Positions 16,953 through 29,675 of a stretch of DNA of 64,000 nucleotides are shown here, piece after piece. How positions within the stretch are numbered: position 1 is the first letter of the stretch; the number at the start of each line of letters is the position of its first letter. The notes beneath the pieces are model-generated. The model was not told the DNA's origin, did not search any database, and saw only the letters and a program-made list of their open reading frames with translations. The stretch comes from Brevundimonas sp. UBA7506 (lineage in GTDB: Bacteria > Pseudomonadota > Alphaproteobacteria > Caulobacterales > Caulobacteraceae), in NCBI RefSeq assembly GCF_002479495.1, contig NZ_DLNQ01000015.1, positions 506,969 through 570,968 on the forward strand, given 5' to 3'. The position numbers and the translations under genes are program-made.

Positions 16953-17750
16953 TCAGCGCGGTCCGGTCAGCCTGATCTCGAACAGGCTGGGCCAGTTCTT
17001 GCCGGTGACGAACAGGCGGCGGCTCGCCGCGTCCCAGGCGATGCCGTTCAGGACATCGTCGCGCGGGTCCTTCACCACGCCAGCGGGCAGCAGGTCGCGC
17101 AGGTCGATGATCCCGACCACATGGCCCGAGGCCGGGTCGATGCGGACGATAAAGTCGGTCTGCCAGACATTGGCCCAGACCTCGCCGTCGATCCATTCCA
17201 GCTCGTTCAGCTGGCGCACGGGGCGGCCGTTCAGGGTGACGGTGATGCGGCCGGTCTCGGCGAAGGTGGCGGGGTCGAGGAAACGCAGATTGGGCGAGCC
17301 GTCGGACAGGATCAGCCGCGATCCGTCGTGGGTGAGGCCCCAGCCCTCGCCGGCATAGGCGAAGCGCGAGACGGGGCTGAGGTCGGCGGCGTTCCAGACG
17401 AAGCCGACGCCGTTGTTCCAGGTCAGGGTGACGAGGCGACCGTCGATCTCGGTCAGGCCTTCGCTAAAATACTCGGAGGCGAGCTCGTGCTTCTGCAGCA
17501 CGACGCCGTCCTCCAGCCGCACGCGGCGGACGCTGGAGGGATTGCGGCCCGTGCTTTCGATCAGCACGCCGTCGCGAACGACCAGTCCTTGCGTGAAGGC
17601 GGTCGGATCGTGGGGGAAGGTCCTCACCACCTCATAGTCGTAGACCGGGACGGCGGCGGAGGGAGCAGAGGCGGCCGGCCCCGACGACTGCGCGACCGCC
17701 GACGCGGGAAGCGCCAGCAGGAGCATCGCCAGAACCGGCCAGAGACGCAC
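16953..17750 (-). CDS. Glutaminyl-peptide cyclotransferase, secreted
   Basis: A 265-residue plant/bacterial-type glutaminyl cyclase (beta-propeller; PF05096-like), which converts N-terminal Gln of peptides to pyroglutamate. Family marks include VVRTFPHDPTAFTQGL, LESTG-like IESTGRNPSSVR, LTWNNGVGFVW, SPNLRFLDP, LNELEWIDGEVWANVW and VLNGIAWD. A signal peptide (LLLALPASAVAQ) sends it to the periplasm. The GTG at 17750 is taken as start because it sits 2 nt after the terC stop; an ATG nine codons in is an alternative. It is probably co-transcribed with terC. Confidence 0.88.
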   Translation of the reverse strand: MRLWPVLAMLLLALPASAVAQSSGPAASAPSAAVPVYDYEVVRTFPHDPTAFTQGLVVRDGVLIESTGRNPSSVRRVRLEDGVVLQKHELASEYFSEGLTEIDGRLVTLTWNNGVGFVWNAADLSPVSRFAYAGEGWGLTHDGSRLILSDGSPNLRFLDPATFAETGRITVTLNGRPVRQLNELEWIDGEVWANVWQTDFIVRIDPASGHVVGIIDLRDLLPAGVVKDPRDDVLNGIAWDAASRRLFVTGKNWPSLFEIRLTGPR

Positions 17751-17752
17751 GA

Positions 17753-18580
17753 TCAGACGCCGGGCTCGGCGGTTTCGGCCTTGTTCAGCGCGCGCTGGGC
17801 GGCTTCCTCGGCCTGATTCTTTCTGATCTGGGCGTTGCGCGACCACATGTTCAGCCCCTCGACCAGGGCCGAGAAGGCCATGGCGGCGTAGATGTAGCCC
17901 TTGGGCACGTGGACGCCGAAGCCGTCGGCGATCAGGACCGCGCCGATCATCAGCAGGAAGCCCAGGGCCAGCATGACCACGGTCGGGTTCTTGTCGATGA
18001 AGTTGGCCAGCGGGTCCGAGGCCAGCAGCATGACGACGACGGCCACGACGACCGCGACCATCATGATCGGCACGTGATCGGTCATGCCGACGGCGGTCAG
18101 GATGGAGTCGACCGAGAAGACCAGGTCCAGCATGATGATCTGGATGATGGCCGAGCCGACGTTGTTGATGACGACGTCCTTCTTGTCCTTCTCCAGCATG
18201 TCGTTCGACGGGGTGGTGTCGACGGCGTGGTGGATCTCCTTGGTGGCTTTCCACACCAGGAAGAGGCCGCCGGCGATCAGGATCAGGTCGCGCCAGCTGA
18301 AGGCGGTATCGAAGGTTTCGCCGTGGAAGCCCAGGTCGAAGACGGGAGCGGTCAGGCCGACGATCCAGCCGATCGTGGCCAGCAGGCCCAGGCGCATGAT
18401 CAGGGCCAGACCGATGCCGATGCGGCGGGTGCGCTGACGATGCTCGGGCGGCAGCTTGTTCGACAGAATCGAGATGAAGATCAGATTGTCGATGCCGAGG
18501 ACGACTTCCATGACCACGAGGGTCACGAGGGCCGCCCAGGCGGCCGGATCGCTCAGCAGGGGAGTTATGCTTTCAAGCAT
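17753..18580 (-). CDS. TerC family integral membrane protein
   Basis: A 275-residue polytopic membrane protein of the TerC/Alx family, associated with metal (manganese or tellurium) efflux and metalation of exported proteins. About seven transmembrane helices are visible. Conserved acidic motifs are [15 protein letters not shown] near the N-terminus and [17 protein letters not shown] in the middle, which hold the metal-binding aspartates. The ATG at 18580 gives the family's usual start. No recognisable manganese (yybP-ykoY) riboswitch is seen upstream. It precedes the glutaminyl cyclase by 2 nt. Confidence 0.9.
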   Translation of the reverse strand: MLESITPLLSDPAAWAALVTLVVMEVVLGIDNLIFISILSNKLPPEHRQRTRRIGIGLALIMRLGLLATIGWIVGLTAPVFDLGFHGETFDTAFSWRDLILIAGGLFLVWKATKEIHHAVDTTPSNDMLEKDKKDVVINNVGSAIIQIIMLDLVFSVDSILTAVGMTDHVPIMMVAVVVAVVVMLLASDPLANFIDKNPTVVMLALGFLLMIGAVLIADGFGVHVPKGYIYAAMAFSALVEGLNMWSRNAQIRKNQAEEAAQRALNKAETAEPGV

Positions 18581-18904
18581 CGGGGTTCCAGAATGTGATG
18601 ATAGCCATAAGCGGTAACGGGACCGTGAGGTTGCATCAAGCTTCCGGACGCGGCGTTGTCGTCGCACCCGACGCCGTCGCGAGGGTCTGGAGTCCGGCAA
18701 AAGAGCGCAGGTGCGACCTTATCGTTCCGTTCCCGTCGGTTGCGACCGGGGACCTTGCGTGCTATCAGCCGCGCGGCTTTAGCGAAGGACGCATCGAAAG
18801 ATGTGTCCCAAGCGTGCTTTCTACAAGCAAATCAAGCCCTTGCCTGGCGCGAGCGATCGCAGCCGGACTCGACCCAAACGCTTCAAATCGCGGACCTTAA
18901 TTAC
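18581..18904. other. Divergent intergenic region between terC and atpH
   Basis: 324 nt between two divergent genes. It should carry the terC promoter to the left and the F1 ATPase promoter to the right; one good candidate for the latter is listed separately. I see no ORF with codon bias, no tRNA and no clear riboswitch in it. The atpH leader would be ~130 nt. Confidence 0.6.
18740..18768 (+). promoter_or_regulatory. Candidate housekeeping promoter for atpHAGDC
   Basis: TTGCGAC (18740-18746), a 14-nt spacer, then GCTATCA (18761-18767) resembles the Caulobacter sigma-73 pattern (TTGaCgS, 10-14 nt, GCTAnAWC). It is about 135 nt before the atpH start. This is a motif match only. Confidence 0.4.
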
Positions 18905-21059
<2,155 letters not shown>

Positions 21060-21089
21060 GATCTGACCAGAGAGCGAGAGTAGCGCCGG

Positions 21090-23544
<2,455 letters not shown>

Positions 23545-23547
23545 GTC

Positions 23548-23817
23548 ATGGCCGGTAAGCTGAACTTCTCCCTCGTCGCCCCGGAACGCGAAATCTTCGC
23601 CGGTTCGGTCGATCAGGTCGATGCGCCGGGCGTCGAGGGCGACTTCGGCGTCCTGCCGGGCCACGCGCCCTTCATGACCACCCTGCGCGAGGGCGTCGTG
23701 ACCGTCTATGAGGGCGTTGCGCGCCGTCAGTTCGCGGTCAAGGGCGGTTTCGCCGACATCAACGCCCAGGGGCTCAGCATCCTGGCCGAAGAAGCCTCGG
23801 AGATCGTCGAGGGCTAA
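23548..23817 (+). CDS. atpC: F1F0 ATP synthase epsilon subunit, short form
   Basis: An 89-residue epsilon subunit consisting of the N-terminal beta-sandwich only (LVAPEREIF, GDFGVLPGHAPFMTTLREG, FADINAQGLSILAEEA). The C-terminal two-helix domain, which inhibits ATP hydrolysis in E. coli and Bacillus, is absent: the protein stops soon after the sandwich. It starts 3 nt after the atpD stop. Alphaproteobacteria generally regulate hydrolysis through a separate zeta inhibitor, which may explain the short form. A strong terminator follows. Confidence 0.94.
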   Translation: MAGKLNFSLVAPEREIFAGSVDQVDAPGVEGDFGVLPGHAPFMTTLREGVVTVYEGVARRQFAVKGGFADINAQGLSILAEEASEIVEG

Positions 23818-23844
23818 GCCTTCTGCGATGCGAACAAGATCAAG

Positions 23845-23876
23845 GGCCCCTCGCTCCGGCGGGGGGCCTTTTTCTT
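23845..23876 (+). terminator. Strong intrinsic terminator of the F1 operon
   Basis: A 10-bp stem (23845-23854 with 23859-23868, one wobble) with a TCCG loop, followed by TTTTTCTTT. It separates atpC from the convergent rppH. Confidence 0.9.
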
Positions 23877-23891
23877 TGGGGCCGCGCGGCG

Positions 23892-24374
23892 TCAGCTCTT
23901 CGGCAGGTCCTCGAAGGCGGCCACCACCTGCTGATAGACCTCGCGCTTGAACGGCACGATCAGGTCAGGGGCTTCCTCCAGGGCGCCCCAGCGCCAGGCG
24001 TCGAACTCGGGCTCGCCGTGGGCGGCCAGATCGAACTCGCTGTCGTCGCCGGTGAAGCGGAAGGCGAACCAGACCTGCTTCTGGCCCCTGAAGCCCTTCC
24101 AGGCCTTTGGCCCGCCCATGCCCTCGGGGAAGTCATAGACGATCCAGCCCCCGGTGCGGCCGAGCAGTTCGACCGAGCGAACCCCGGTCTCCTCCTGCAG
24201 TTCGCGCAGGGCGGCGGCTTCCAGATCTTCGCCCTCATCGACGCCGCCTTGCGGGAACTGCCAGTTCCACGGCTCGGGCGTCCTGGCGCGGCGGCCCAGC
24301 CAGACCTGACCGGCCTGGTTGAACAGCACCACGCCGACGTTGGGGCGATAGGCGGAAAGATCGATCTGGCTCAT
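23892..24374 (-). CDS. rppH: RNA pyrophosphohydrolase
   Basis: A 160-residue Nudix hydrolase that removes pyrophosphate from 5'-triphosphorylated RNA and starts mRNA decay. The N-terminal YRPNVGVVLFNQ and WNWQFPQGG are RppH marks. The Nudix box begins GGVDEGEDLEAAALRELQEE (~42-61) with all catalytic glutamates. The C-terminal half (FEFRF-like WFAFRFTGDDSEFDL, EFDAWRW, VPFKREVYQ) is standard. It is convergent with atpC and shares the terminator region. In many relatives rppH sits beside the ctpA/polysaccharide-deacetylase cluster, which here lies about 8 kb away. Confidence 0.92.
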   Translation of the reverse strand: MSQIDLSAYRPNVGVVLFNQAGQVWLGRRARTPEPWNWQFPQGGVDEGEDLEAAALRELQEETGVRSVELLGRTGGWIVYDFPEGMGGPKAWKGFRGQKQVWFAFRFTGDDSEFDLAAHGEPEFDAWRWGALEEAPDLIVPFKREVYQQVVAAFEDLPKS

Positions 24375-24451
24375 CCGTCCCGATTACGCCTCGGCCGCGC
24401 GGCCCGCCAGCCGTAACCGGGCCTTAAGCGGAGGAGGGCTAGGGGAAGGGC

Positions 24452-24856
24452 ATGGATCGTCGCGCACTGATCGGCCTCGCCGCCCTGAGCACCGCCCTTG
24501 TCGCCGCAGAGGCCGAAGCCTCGGGCAAGAGCGAGGGCGGGGGCGCGCCCGCCAACGCCTATATCCCCCTGCCCACGGCCACGGCCACCATCCTGCGCAG
24601 AGACGGGTGCCGGGGCGTGATGACGGTCGAGGTCGGGGTCGATGTGGCGGACCAGGCTCTGCGCCTGCGCGCCGACCAGTCCAAGCCGCGTCTCAGCGCC
24701 GCCTACAACGAGGTGGTGCGGCTGGCCGGCGAACGGATGCTGCCCAGCGCCCCGCCGGACGTCGAGTGGCTGAGCCGCGCGCTTCAGGCGGCGACCGACC
24801 GCGTGCTGGGTCGCCCCGGCGGCAAGCTGCTGCTGGGCACGGTGATGGTGGTCTGA
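24452..24856 (+). CDS. Small exported protein, Tat/Sec signal, unknown function
   Basis: A 134-residue protein that begins MDRRALIGLAALSTALVAAE, a signal-like segment with twin arginines, and probably becomes periplasmic. The mature part has AYIPLPTATATI, GVMTVEVGVDVAD and the ending GRPGGKLLLGTVMVV. This layout resembles proteins called 'Tat pathway signal protein' in Alphaproteobacteria, for which I know no function. A good ribosome site (GGGGAAGG) precedes the ATG. It stands alone, followed by repeat family B. Confidence 0.7.
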   Translation: MDRRALIGLAALSTALVAAEAEASGKSEGGGAPANAYIPLPTATATILRRDGCRGVMTVEVGVDVADQALRLRADQSKPRLSAAYNEVVRLAGERMLPSAPPDVEWLSRALQAATDRVLGRPGGKLLLGTVMVV

Positions 24857-24873
24857 TCCCACCACATACCTTT

Positions 24874-25022
24874 CGTCATCCTCCGGCAAGCCGCGTAGCG
24901 GCGCGACCGGGGGACCCAGCGGCGCCGAAGGCGATCTTGACGGCAGGCACGGCGGCGAGGTTTTCGCCCTCCGGGCGCCGCTGGGTCCCCCGGTCTCCGC
25001 TTCGCTGCGCCGGAGGATGACG
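24874..25022. repeat. Palindromic repeat family B, copy 1
   Basis: An element bounded by CGTCATCCTCCGGC and GCCGGAGGATGACG, with an inner pair ACCGGGGGACCCAGCGGCGC / GCGCCGCTGGGTCCCCCGGT. The second copy is at 51552-51700. It lies between the convergent small exported protein gene and the ABC ATPase gene. Confidence 0.85.
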
Positions 25023-25048
25023 GAGGAGGGGGCGGCCCGGAGGAAGCT

Positions 25049-26023
25049 TCAGTCCTGCGTCGGGCTGGGTCGGCTGGCGTCGCCGTAGGTCAGGGCCAGG
25101 AAGACGTCTTCCAGATCCGGATCCTCGGTGGCGATGTCCTTGATGGTCACCCCGGCCGCGCGCACGGCCGCCAGCACCTGCTCGACGCTGGATTCCCCCG
25201 TGCGATAGGTGACGACGAAGGCCCCGTGCGGGCGAGGCGCGACGGCGAAGCCGTGCAGGTGCGGCGGGACGTCTTGCGGGGTTTCCGGCGTCACCACCAC
25301 GTTGCGGGTGTCCAGCCGCTTCAGCAGCTGATGCGTCGGCTCGCAGGCCACGACCTCGCCCCGGTTGATGATGGCGATGGTGTCGCACAGCTCCTGGGCT
25401 TCTTCCAGGTAGTGGGTGGTCAGGATGACGGTGACGCCTTCCTCGTTGATCTTGCGCACATAGTCCCACAGCTGGCGGCGCAGCTCGACGTCCACCCCCG
25501 CCGTCGGCTCGTCCAGGATCAGGACCGGCGGATTATGCACCAGGGCCTTGGCCACCATCAGGCGGCGCTTCATGCCGCCCGACAGGGCGCGGACATAGGC
25601 GTTGGCCTTGTCCGACAGGCCGAGCGCGGCCAAAAGCTCGTCCGAGCGGCGCTCGTCGGCGGGCACGCCATAGAAGCCGGCCTGGACCTCCAGCGCCTCG
25701 CGCGGGGTGAAGAAGACATCGGCGACGATTTCCTGAGGCACGACGCCGAGGGCGGCGCGGGCGTCGCGGGCCTCATGGTCGATGTCGCGGTCCCAGATGC
25801 GGACGCTGCCCTCGGACTTGTTCACGACGCCGGCGATGATGTTGATCAGGGTCGACTTGCCCGCGCCGTTGGGGCCCAGAAGCCCGAACATCGAGCCGCG
25901 CGGCACCGTCAGATCAACACCGCGCAGGGCCGTCTTGGCTGGCGACTTCTTGTTGCCCGCATAGGTCTTCTTCAGGCCCCGCACCTCGATGGCGTTGACG
26001 GGCAGGGCAGGGGTCTCGGTCAT
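25049..26023 (-). CDS. ABC transporter ATP-binding protein (ABC-2 type)
   Basis: A 324-residue ABC ATPase. Walker A is GLLGPNGAGKST, the signature is ALSGGMKRRLM, Walker B is VLILDEPTAGVD, and the H-loop is LTTHYLEEA. The C-terminal ~90 residues form the extension typical of ABC-2-type drug, polysaccharide or sodium exporters (CcmA/NatA-like). No permease gene is adjacent on either side, so the partner must be encoded elsewhere. The ATG at 26023 is selected; the upstream in-frame extension has no family similarity. It is divergent from a small membrane-protein gene. Confidence 0.88.
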   Translation of the reverse strand: MTETPALPVNAIEVRGLKKTYAGNKKSPAKTALRGVDLTVPRGSMFGLLGPNGAGKSTLINIIAGVVNKSEGSVRIWDRDIDHEARDARAALGVVPQEIVADVFFTPREALEVQAGFYGVPADERRSDELLAALGLSDKANAYVRALSGGMKRRLMVAKALVHNPPVLILDEPTAGVDVELRRQLWDYVRKINEEGVTVILTTHYLEEAQELCDTIAIINRGEVVACEPTHQLLKRLDTRNVVVTPETPQDVPPHLHGFAVAPRPHGAFVVTYRTGESSVEQVLAAVRAAGVTIKDIATEDPDLEDVFLALTYGDASRPSPTQD

Positions 26024-26141
26024 GCGGGCGTTCACTCGGAGGGGCGGAAGCGTGCGGCATAGGTAGGGGGCGCAGGCCGGTTCGCCAAGGCGCTGTTGCG
26101 TCCGATTTCGACAAGCGTGCACGTCTTTGTGTAAATGGTGC

Positions 26142-26170
26142 TTGACGTCACGCGGCGTGTTGTCTAGGTT
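26142..26170 (+). promoter_or_regulatory. Candidate sigma-70-type promoter with TTGTC/GACAA dyad
   Basis: TTGACG (26142-26147), a 17-nt spacer and TAGGTT (26165-26170) precede the small membrane protein gene by ~40 nt. A dyad TTGTC-5-GACAA (26173-26187) lies just downstream and another TTGTC overlaps the -10 (26160-26164), positions fit for a repressor. Confidence 0.45.
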
Positions 26171-26210
26171 CCTTGTCATAAAGACAACCTGCCTTGATGG
26201 AGAGACGCTC

Positions 26211-26504
26211 ATGACCGCCCTGCCAGTCCAGACGAAGAAGCCTCTGACCAAGACTCGCCTGATCGGTTTTGCCGCCCTGGGCGTCTGCGCCGTCGGCTAC
26301 ACCGGCATGGGTCTGGCCCTGCTGGCGGGCAAGCTGGACTATCTGGACATGACCTATGCGGCCCTGCTGGCCGCCGTCGCCGCCCTGATCGGCGAAATCG
26401 GCCTGTGGGTCGGCGCCGGCTGCCTGGGCCTGACCCTGTTTAAGAAGCGCAAGGCCATGTTGGACAAGCTGTTCGGGCGCAAGGCGCAACCTTCGGAAGT
26501 TTGA
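26211..26504 (+). CDS. Two-helix small membrane protein, unknown
   Basis: A 97-residue protein with a basic N-terminus (QTKKPLTKTR), two hydrophobic segments (~18-41 and ~48-76) and a basic C-terminus (KKRKAMLDKLFGRK), so both ends probably face the cytoplasm. The ATG at 26211 has GGAGA 8 nt upstream; the longer frame upstream starts inside the promoter. I do not recognise a family. It is divergent from the ABC ATPase and could be linked to it, but nothing proves this. Confidence 0.7.
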   Translation: MTALPVQTKKPLTKTRLIGFAALGVCAVGYTGMGLALLAGKLDYLDMTYAALLAAVAALIGEIGLWVGAGCLGLTLFKKRKAMLDKLFGRKAQPSEV

Positions 26505-26562
26505 CCTAGCGGGCCGGTCCTTCTAGGAACGGCGCGAGCCTTCCAGACCCGGACCGGACCCC

Positions 26563-26799
26563 ATGCCTCCCCGCCATACCGACGCTGTCATCCCCGCCCC
26601 CGAAGAGATCGTGGTCTCGTCCAAGCGCGTCGCCTGCGACGGCGGCGGCGTCCTCGGCCACCCGCTGGTCTATCTGGAGATGGGCGAGGACGACTTCGTC
26701 GAGTGCGGCTACTGCGACCGCCGCTTCGTCCTGTCGGCGCACTCGCACCCCGAGAACGAATATCTGGACCCGGCGGCTCGCCCGCCCGAGGCCCACTGA
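26563..26799 (+). CDS. zf-CHCC zinc-finger protein (NDUFS6-like)
   Basis: A 78-residue protein of the zf-CHCC family, the bacterial relative of the mitochondrial complex I accessory subunit NDUFS6. The metal ligands are seen as VACDGG, LGHPLVYLEM and ECGYCDRRFV (C-H-C-C). It may bind zinc and associate with NADH:quinone oxidoreductase, though the nuo genes are not in the window. It ends 3 nt before the glyoxalase gene, so the two are co-transcribed. Confidence 0.85.
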   Translation: MPPRHTDAVIPAPEEIVVSSKRVACDGGGVLGHPLVYLEMGEDDFVECGYCDRRFVLSAHSHPENEYLDPAARPPEAH

Positions 26800-26802
26800 G
26801 CC

Positions 26803-27243
26803 ATGCGCTATCTGCACACCATGGTCCGTGTGAAGGACCTGGAGGCGTCGCTGCACTTCTATCGCGACCTGCTCGGCCTGGTGCAGACGCGCCGCATGGA
26901 CAGCGAGAAGGGCCGCTTCAGCCTGATCTATCTGGCCGCGCCCCAGGACGTGGGCCGCGCCGAGGCCGAGAAGTCGCCCGAGGTCGAGCTGACCTTCAAC
27001 TGGGATCCGGAGGATTATCAGGGCGGCCGCAACTTCGGCCACCTGGCCTTCGAGGTCGAGGACATCTACGCCGCCTGTCAGCGTCTGATGGACGGGGGGG
27101 TGACGATCAACCGCCCGCCGCGCGACGGTCACATGGCCTTCGTGCGTTCGCCGGACGGCATCTCGATCGAACTGCTGCAGGGCGGCGAGCGTCTGGCCCC
27201 GGCCGAGCCCTGGGCCTCCATGCCCAATATCGGAGCCTGGTGA
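26803..27243 (+). CDS. gloA: Lactoylglutathione lyase (glyoxalase I) / VOC protein
   Basis: A 146-residue vicinal-oxygen-chelate enzyme made of two beta-alpha-beta-beta-beta modules. The metal ligands expected in GloA are visible: the first His near LHTMVRV, Glu in VELTFNW, His in FGHLAFEV and Glu in ISIELLQ. It converts the hemithioacetal of methylglyoxal and glutathione to lactoylglutathione. It follows the zinc-finger gene directly, and the next gene starts 1 nt after its stop. Confidence 0.88.
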   Translation: MRYLHTMVRVKDLEASLHFYRDLLGLVQTRRMDSEKGRFSLIYLAAPQDVGRAEAEKSPEVELTFNWDPEDYQGGRNFGHLAFEVEDIYAACQRLMDGGVTINRPPRDGHMAFVRSPDGISIELLQGGERLAPAEPWASMPNIGAW

Positions 27244-27244
27244 T

Positions 27245-27862
27245 TTGACCACGGCGCGCCTGATCGTCCTGCTGGCGGCCACGGCTGTGCTGGCCGGTTG
27301 CGCCTCGGTGACCGAGACCAATCCGGCGCGGACGGCCACTGACATGCTGCTGGTCAACCGCGCCGCCGACCGCGCGGTCGAGGGCCTGACCCTGCCGATC
27401 CCGCAGGGCGCGCGGGTCTTTATCGACGAGACCTATTTTCAGGCCGAGAACGCCCGCTATGCGCTGAGCGCCATCCGCGCCGCCCTGTCGGACGCGGGCT
27501 ACGCCATCAGCCGCGACCGCGACAGCGCCGACGCCATCTTCGAGGTCCGCGCCGGCGCCCTGTCGCTGGAGCAGATGCGCCGGGTCTTCGGCATCCCCGA
27601 CATGCGGGTGCCGATCAATGAGACGCTGAACGTCGTCTCCATCCCCGAGCTGTCGATCTATTCCAACCGCGACCGGATGGGCGTCGCCGAGTTTTCCGGA
27701 TTTCTCTACGACGGCCGCACCGGTCTGCCGCTGGGCGCCGTGGCTCCCATGATCGGCCAGTACAAGATCCGCAGCCACAAGGCCTTCATGGTCGTGACCT
27801 GGGGCCAGCAGCTGGCCCAGCCGGGCGAGCGCGATCCGGGCTCGAGCTGGAAAGAGTTCTGA
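27245..27862 (+). CDS. Putative lipoprotein of unknown function
   Basis: A 205-residue protein with a signal peptide and lipobox LAGCAS (Cys about residue 19), so probably lipid-anchored. The start is TTG at 27245, coupled to the gloA stop 1 nt upstream. The mature part has a mixed alpha/beta look (FIDETYFQAENARYALS, ISRDRDSADAIFEV, YGTGLPLG-like GRTGLPLGAVAPM). No family recognised. The gene order suggests an operon zf-CHCC, gloA, lipoprotein. Confidence 0.72.
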   Translation: MTTARLIVLLAATAVLAGCASVTETNPARTATDMLLVNRAADRAVEGLTLPIPQGARVFIDETYFQAENARYALSAIRAALSDAGYAISRDRDSADAIFEVRAGALSLEQMRRVFGIPDMRVPINETLNVVSIPELSIYSNRDRMGVAEFSGFLYDGRTGLPLGAVAPMIGQYKIRSHKAFMVVTWGQQLAQPGERDPGSSWKEF

Positions 27863-27964
27863 GACTTTCCTCCGTCCGCTGACGCGAGACAGAGCCGTCG
27901 CGGCGTGTTAGGGCGCGGATGAGCATAAGTCCGCCCTCTCGTCGTCGCCGCCAAAGAGCCGCCC

Positions 27965-28639
27965 TTGTCCTTCTTCCACGCCGGTCCCGCGCCGAAAGGC
28001 CTCGGCCCTCGACCCGGCGCCCTGCGCGACGGTCTGGGGCTGCAGCCCGGCATGAAGGTCGGCCTGTTCGGCGGCTCCTTCAATCCGGCCCACGACGGCC
28101 ACGCCCATGTGGCCGAGACGGCGATGCGTCGCCTGGGACTGGACCGGGTGATCTGGCTGGTCTCGCCGCAGAACCCGCTGAAGTCCAACCACGAGACGGC
28201 GCCGCTGTCCGCGCGCATGGCCTCGGCGCGCGCCGTCGCCGCCACCGTCGGCCCGGCCATGATCGTCTCGGACGTCGAAACCCGCATCGGCACGCGCTGG
28301 ACCATCGACACGGTGCGGGCGCTGAAGGCGCGCTATCCGGGCGTGAAGTTCGTTTGGCTGATGGGGTCGGACAATCTGGCCAGCTTCCATCGCTGGCGCG
28401 GCTGGACCGACATCATGCACCAGATGCCGGTGGCGGTGATCGCCCGACCGGGCAGCCAGTTGGACAGCCGCACGGCGCCAGCCGCCGCGCGTTACGCCCG
28501 TTTTCGCATCCCGGCGGCCCAGGCGGGGCTGCTGGCCAGCCTTGAGGCGCCGGCCTGGACCTATCTGACGGCGCCGCTGAATCCCCGCTCTTCCTCGGCG
28601 ATCCGGCGGGGCGAGGCGATGATTCCCGCCAACGGGTGA
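27965..28639 (+). CDS. nadD: Nicotinate-nucleotide adenylyltransferase
   Basis: A nucleotidyltransferase that makes deamido-NAD from NaMN and ATP. Motifs: KVGLFGGSFNPAHDGH (the GxFxPxHxGH ATP site), WLVSPQNPLK, MGSDNLASFHRW and the C-terminal SSSAIRRG (ISSTxIR-like). The TTG start at 27965 gives 224 residues with a ~29-residue lead sequence, the form common in Caulobacterales. ATG 28052 would give 195 residues and lacks a visible ribosome site. It starts the cluster nadD-rsfS-rlmH-envC-ctpA. Confidence 0.93.
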   Translation: MSFFHAGPAPKGLGPRPGALRDGLGLQPGMKVGLFGGSFNPAHDGHAHVAETAMRRLGLDRVIWLVSPQNPLKSNHETAPLSARMASARAVAATVGPAMIVSDVETRIGTRWTIDTVRALKARYPGVKFVWLMGSDNLASFHRWRGWTDIMHQMPVAVIARPGSQLDSRTAPAAARYARFRIPAAQAGLLASLEAPAWTYLTAPLNPRSSSAIRRGEAMIPANG

Positions 28640-28757
28640 CCTTTCTGGCGGGACGTGCTAGGTTGCCGCCTTTAGTAATCTCCCCTGGAGCCCTCCGCTG
28701 ACCCCCTCGCCCGCGCACGATGCGCAAGACGCCGCCGTTTCCAACGCGGCCCATGAA

Positions 28758-29189
28758 ATGGACCCGATGGATTCCGTCCATTCCGAAGATGGTCAGGCCG
28801 AAGGCCCCAGTACCGGCGATCAAGCCCCGCTTCCGGTCGGCCTGACTGAGCTGGAACGCGCCATCATCGCCAAGCTCGACGAAGACAAGGCCCAGGACAT
28901 GGTCCTGATCGACCTGCGCGGTAAAAGCCCGATGTCCGACGCCATGATCGTGGCTTCGGGCCGGTCGCACCGCCACGTCGGCGCACTGGCCGACCACCTG
29001 CTGCGCCTGTTCAAGGATCTGGGCCTGGGCAAGGTCAAGGTCGAGGGCCTGCCGCACTGCGACTGGGTGCTGCTGGATGCGGGCGACGTCATCGTCCACC
29101 TGTTCCGCCCCGAAGTGCGCACCTTCTACAATATCGAGAAGATCTGGGCCATCGACAGCGCCCACCGCGGCGGCGCCGGCGTCGCCTGA
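28758..29189 (+). CDS. rsfS: Ribosomal silencing factor RsfS
   Basis: A 143-residue protein of the RsfS/Iojap family, which binds ribosomal protein L14 and blocks subunit joining in starvation. The core is seen as DKAQDMVLIDLRGKSPMSDAMIVASGRS, HVGALADHLLR, EGLPHCDWVLLDAGDVIVHLF and TFYNIEKIW. The ~35 acidic residues before the core make the start uncertain; a second Met lies four codons in, and a non-ATG start nearer the CTGGAG at ~28684 is possible. It lies between nadD and rlmH, the usual arrangement. Confidence 0.9.
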   Translation: MDPMDSVHSEDGQAEGPSTGDQAPLPVGLTELERAIIAKLDEDKAQDMVLIDLRGKSPMSDAMIVASGRSHRHVGALADHLLRLFKDLGLGKVKVEGLPHCDWVLLDAGDVIVHLFRPEVRTFYNIEKIWAIDSAHRGGAGVA

Positions 29190-29210
29190 TCCTCGAACCG
29201 AGCTGACCCC

Positions 29211-29675
29211 ATGAAGCTGGCGATCGCGGCCATCGGCAAGCCGGGCCGCGGTCCCGAGGCCGCCCTGGCCGACGACTACGCCCGGCGGGCGACCCTGGCG
29301 GGTCGGCCGCTGGGGCTCGGTCCGCTGGAACTTCTCGATCTCGAACCTCGCAAGTCCGGCAAGGCCCCCGAGGCCGAGCTGATCCTGGCCGCCGCCGAGT
29401 GCGCGCACCTGATCGCCTGCGACGAACGGGGCAAGACCTACTCATCCCGCGCCTTCGCCGACCACGTGGCGACCCTGCGCGATCAGGGCGAGCGGCGGCT
29501 GGTCTTCGCCATTGGCGGGGCGGACGGCCTGGACGAGAGCGTGCGCCGCGCCGCCCGTTCAACCCTGGCCTTCGGACCCCAGACCTGGCCCCACGCCCTG
29601 GCCCGCGCCATGCTGGCCGAGCAGCTCTACCGCGCCGTGACCATCCTGTCCGGCTCCCCCTATCATCGCGACTGA
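29211..29675 (+). CDS. rlmH: 23S rRNA pseudouridine(1915)-N3-methyltransferase
   Basis: A 154-residue SPOUT methyltransferase that modifies pseudouridine 1915 in helix 69 of 23S rRNA. It has the SAM-binding trefoil knot FAIGGADGLDE, LIACDERGK and the terminal LYRAVTILSGSPYHRD, which is nearly invariant in RlmH. Its stop overlaps the start of the envC-like gene (TGATG). Confidence 0.96.
   Translation: MKLAIAAIGKPGRGPEAALADDYARRATLAGRPLGLGPLELLDLEPRKSGKAPEAELILAAAECAHLIACDERGKTYSSRAFADHVATLRDQGERRLVFAIGGADGLDESVRRAARSTLAFGPQTWPHALARAMLAEQLYRAVTILSGSPYHRD

Noticed and set aside
18581-18760. A manganese (yybP-ykoY) riboswitch before terC
   Set aside because: TerC-family genes often have one, but I could not find its conserved internal-loop sequences or paired stems in the leader.
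23818-23890. A frameshifted C-terminal domain for epsilon
   Set aside because: The sequence after the stop goes straight into a strong terminator, with no room for a helical domain.
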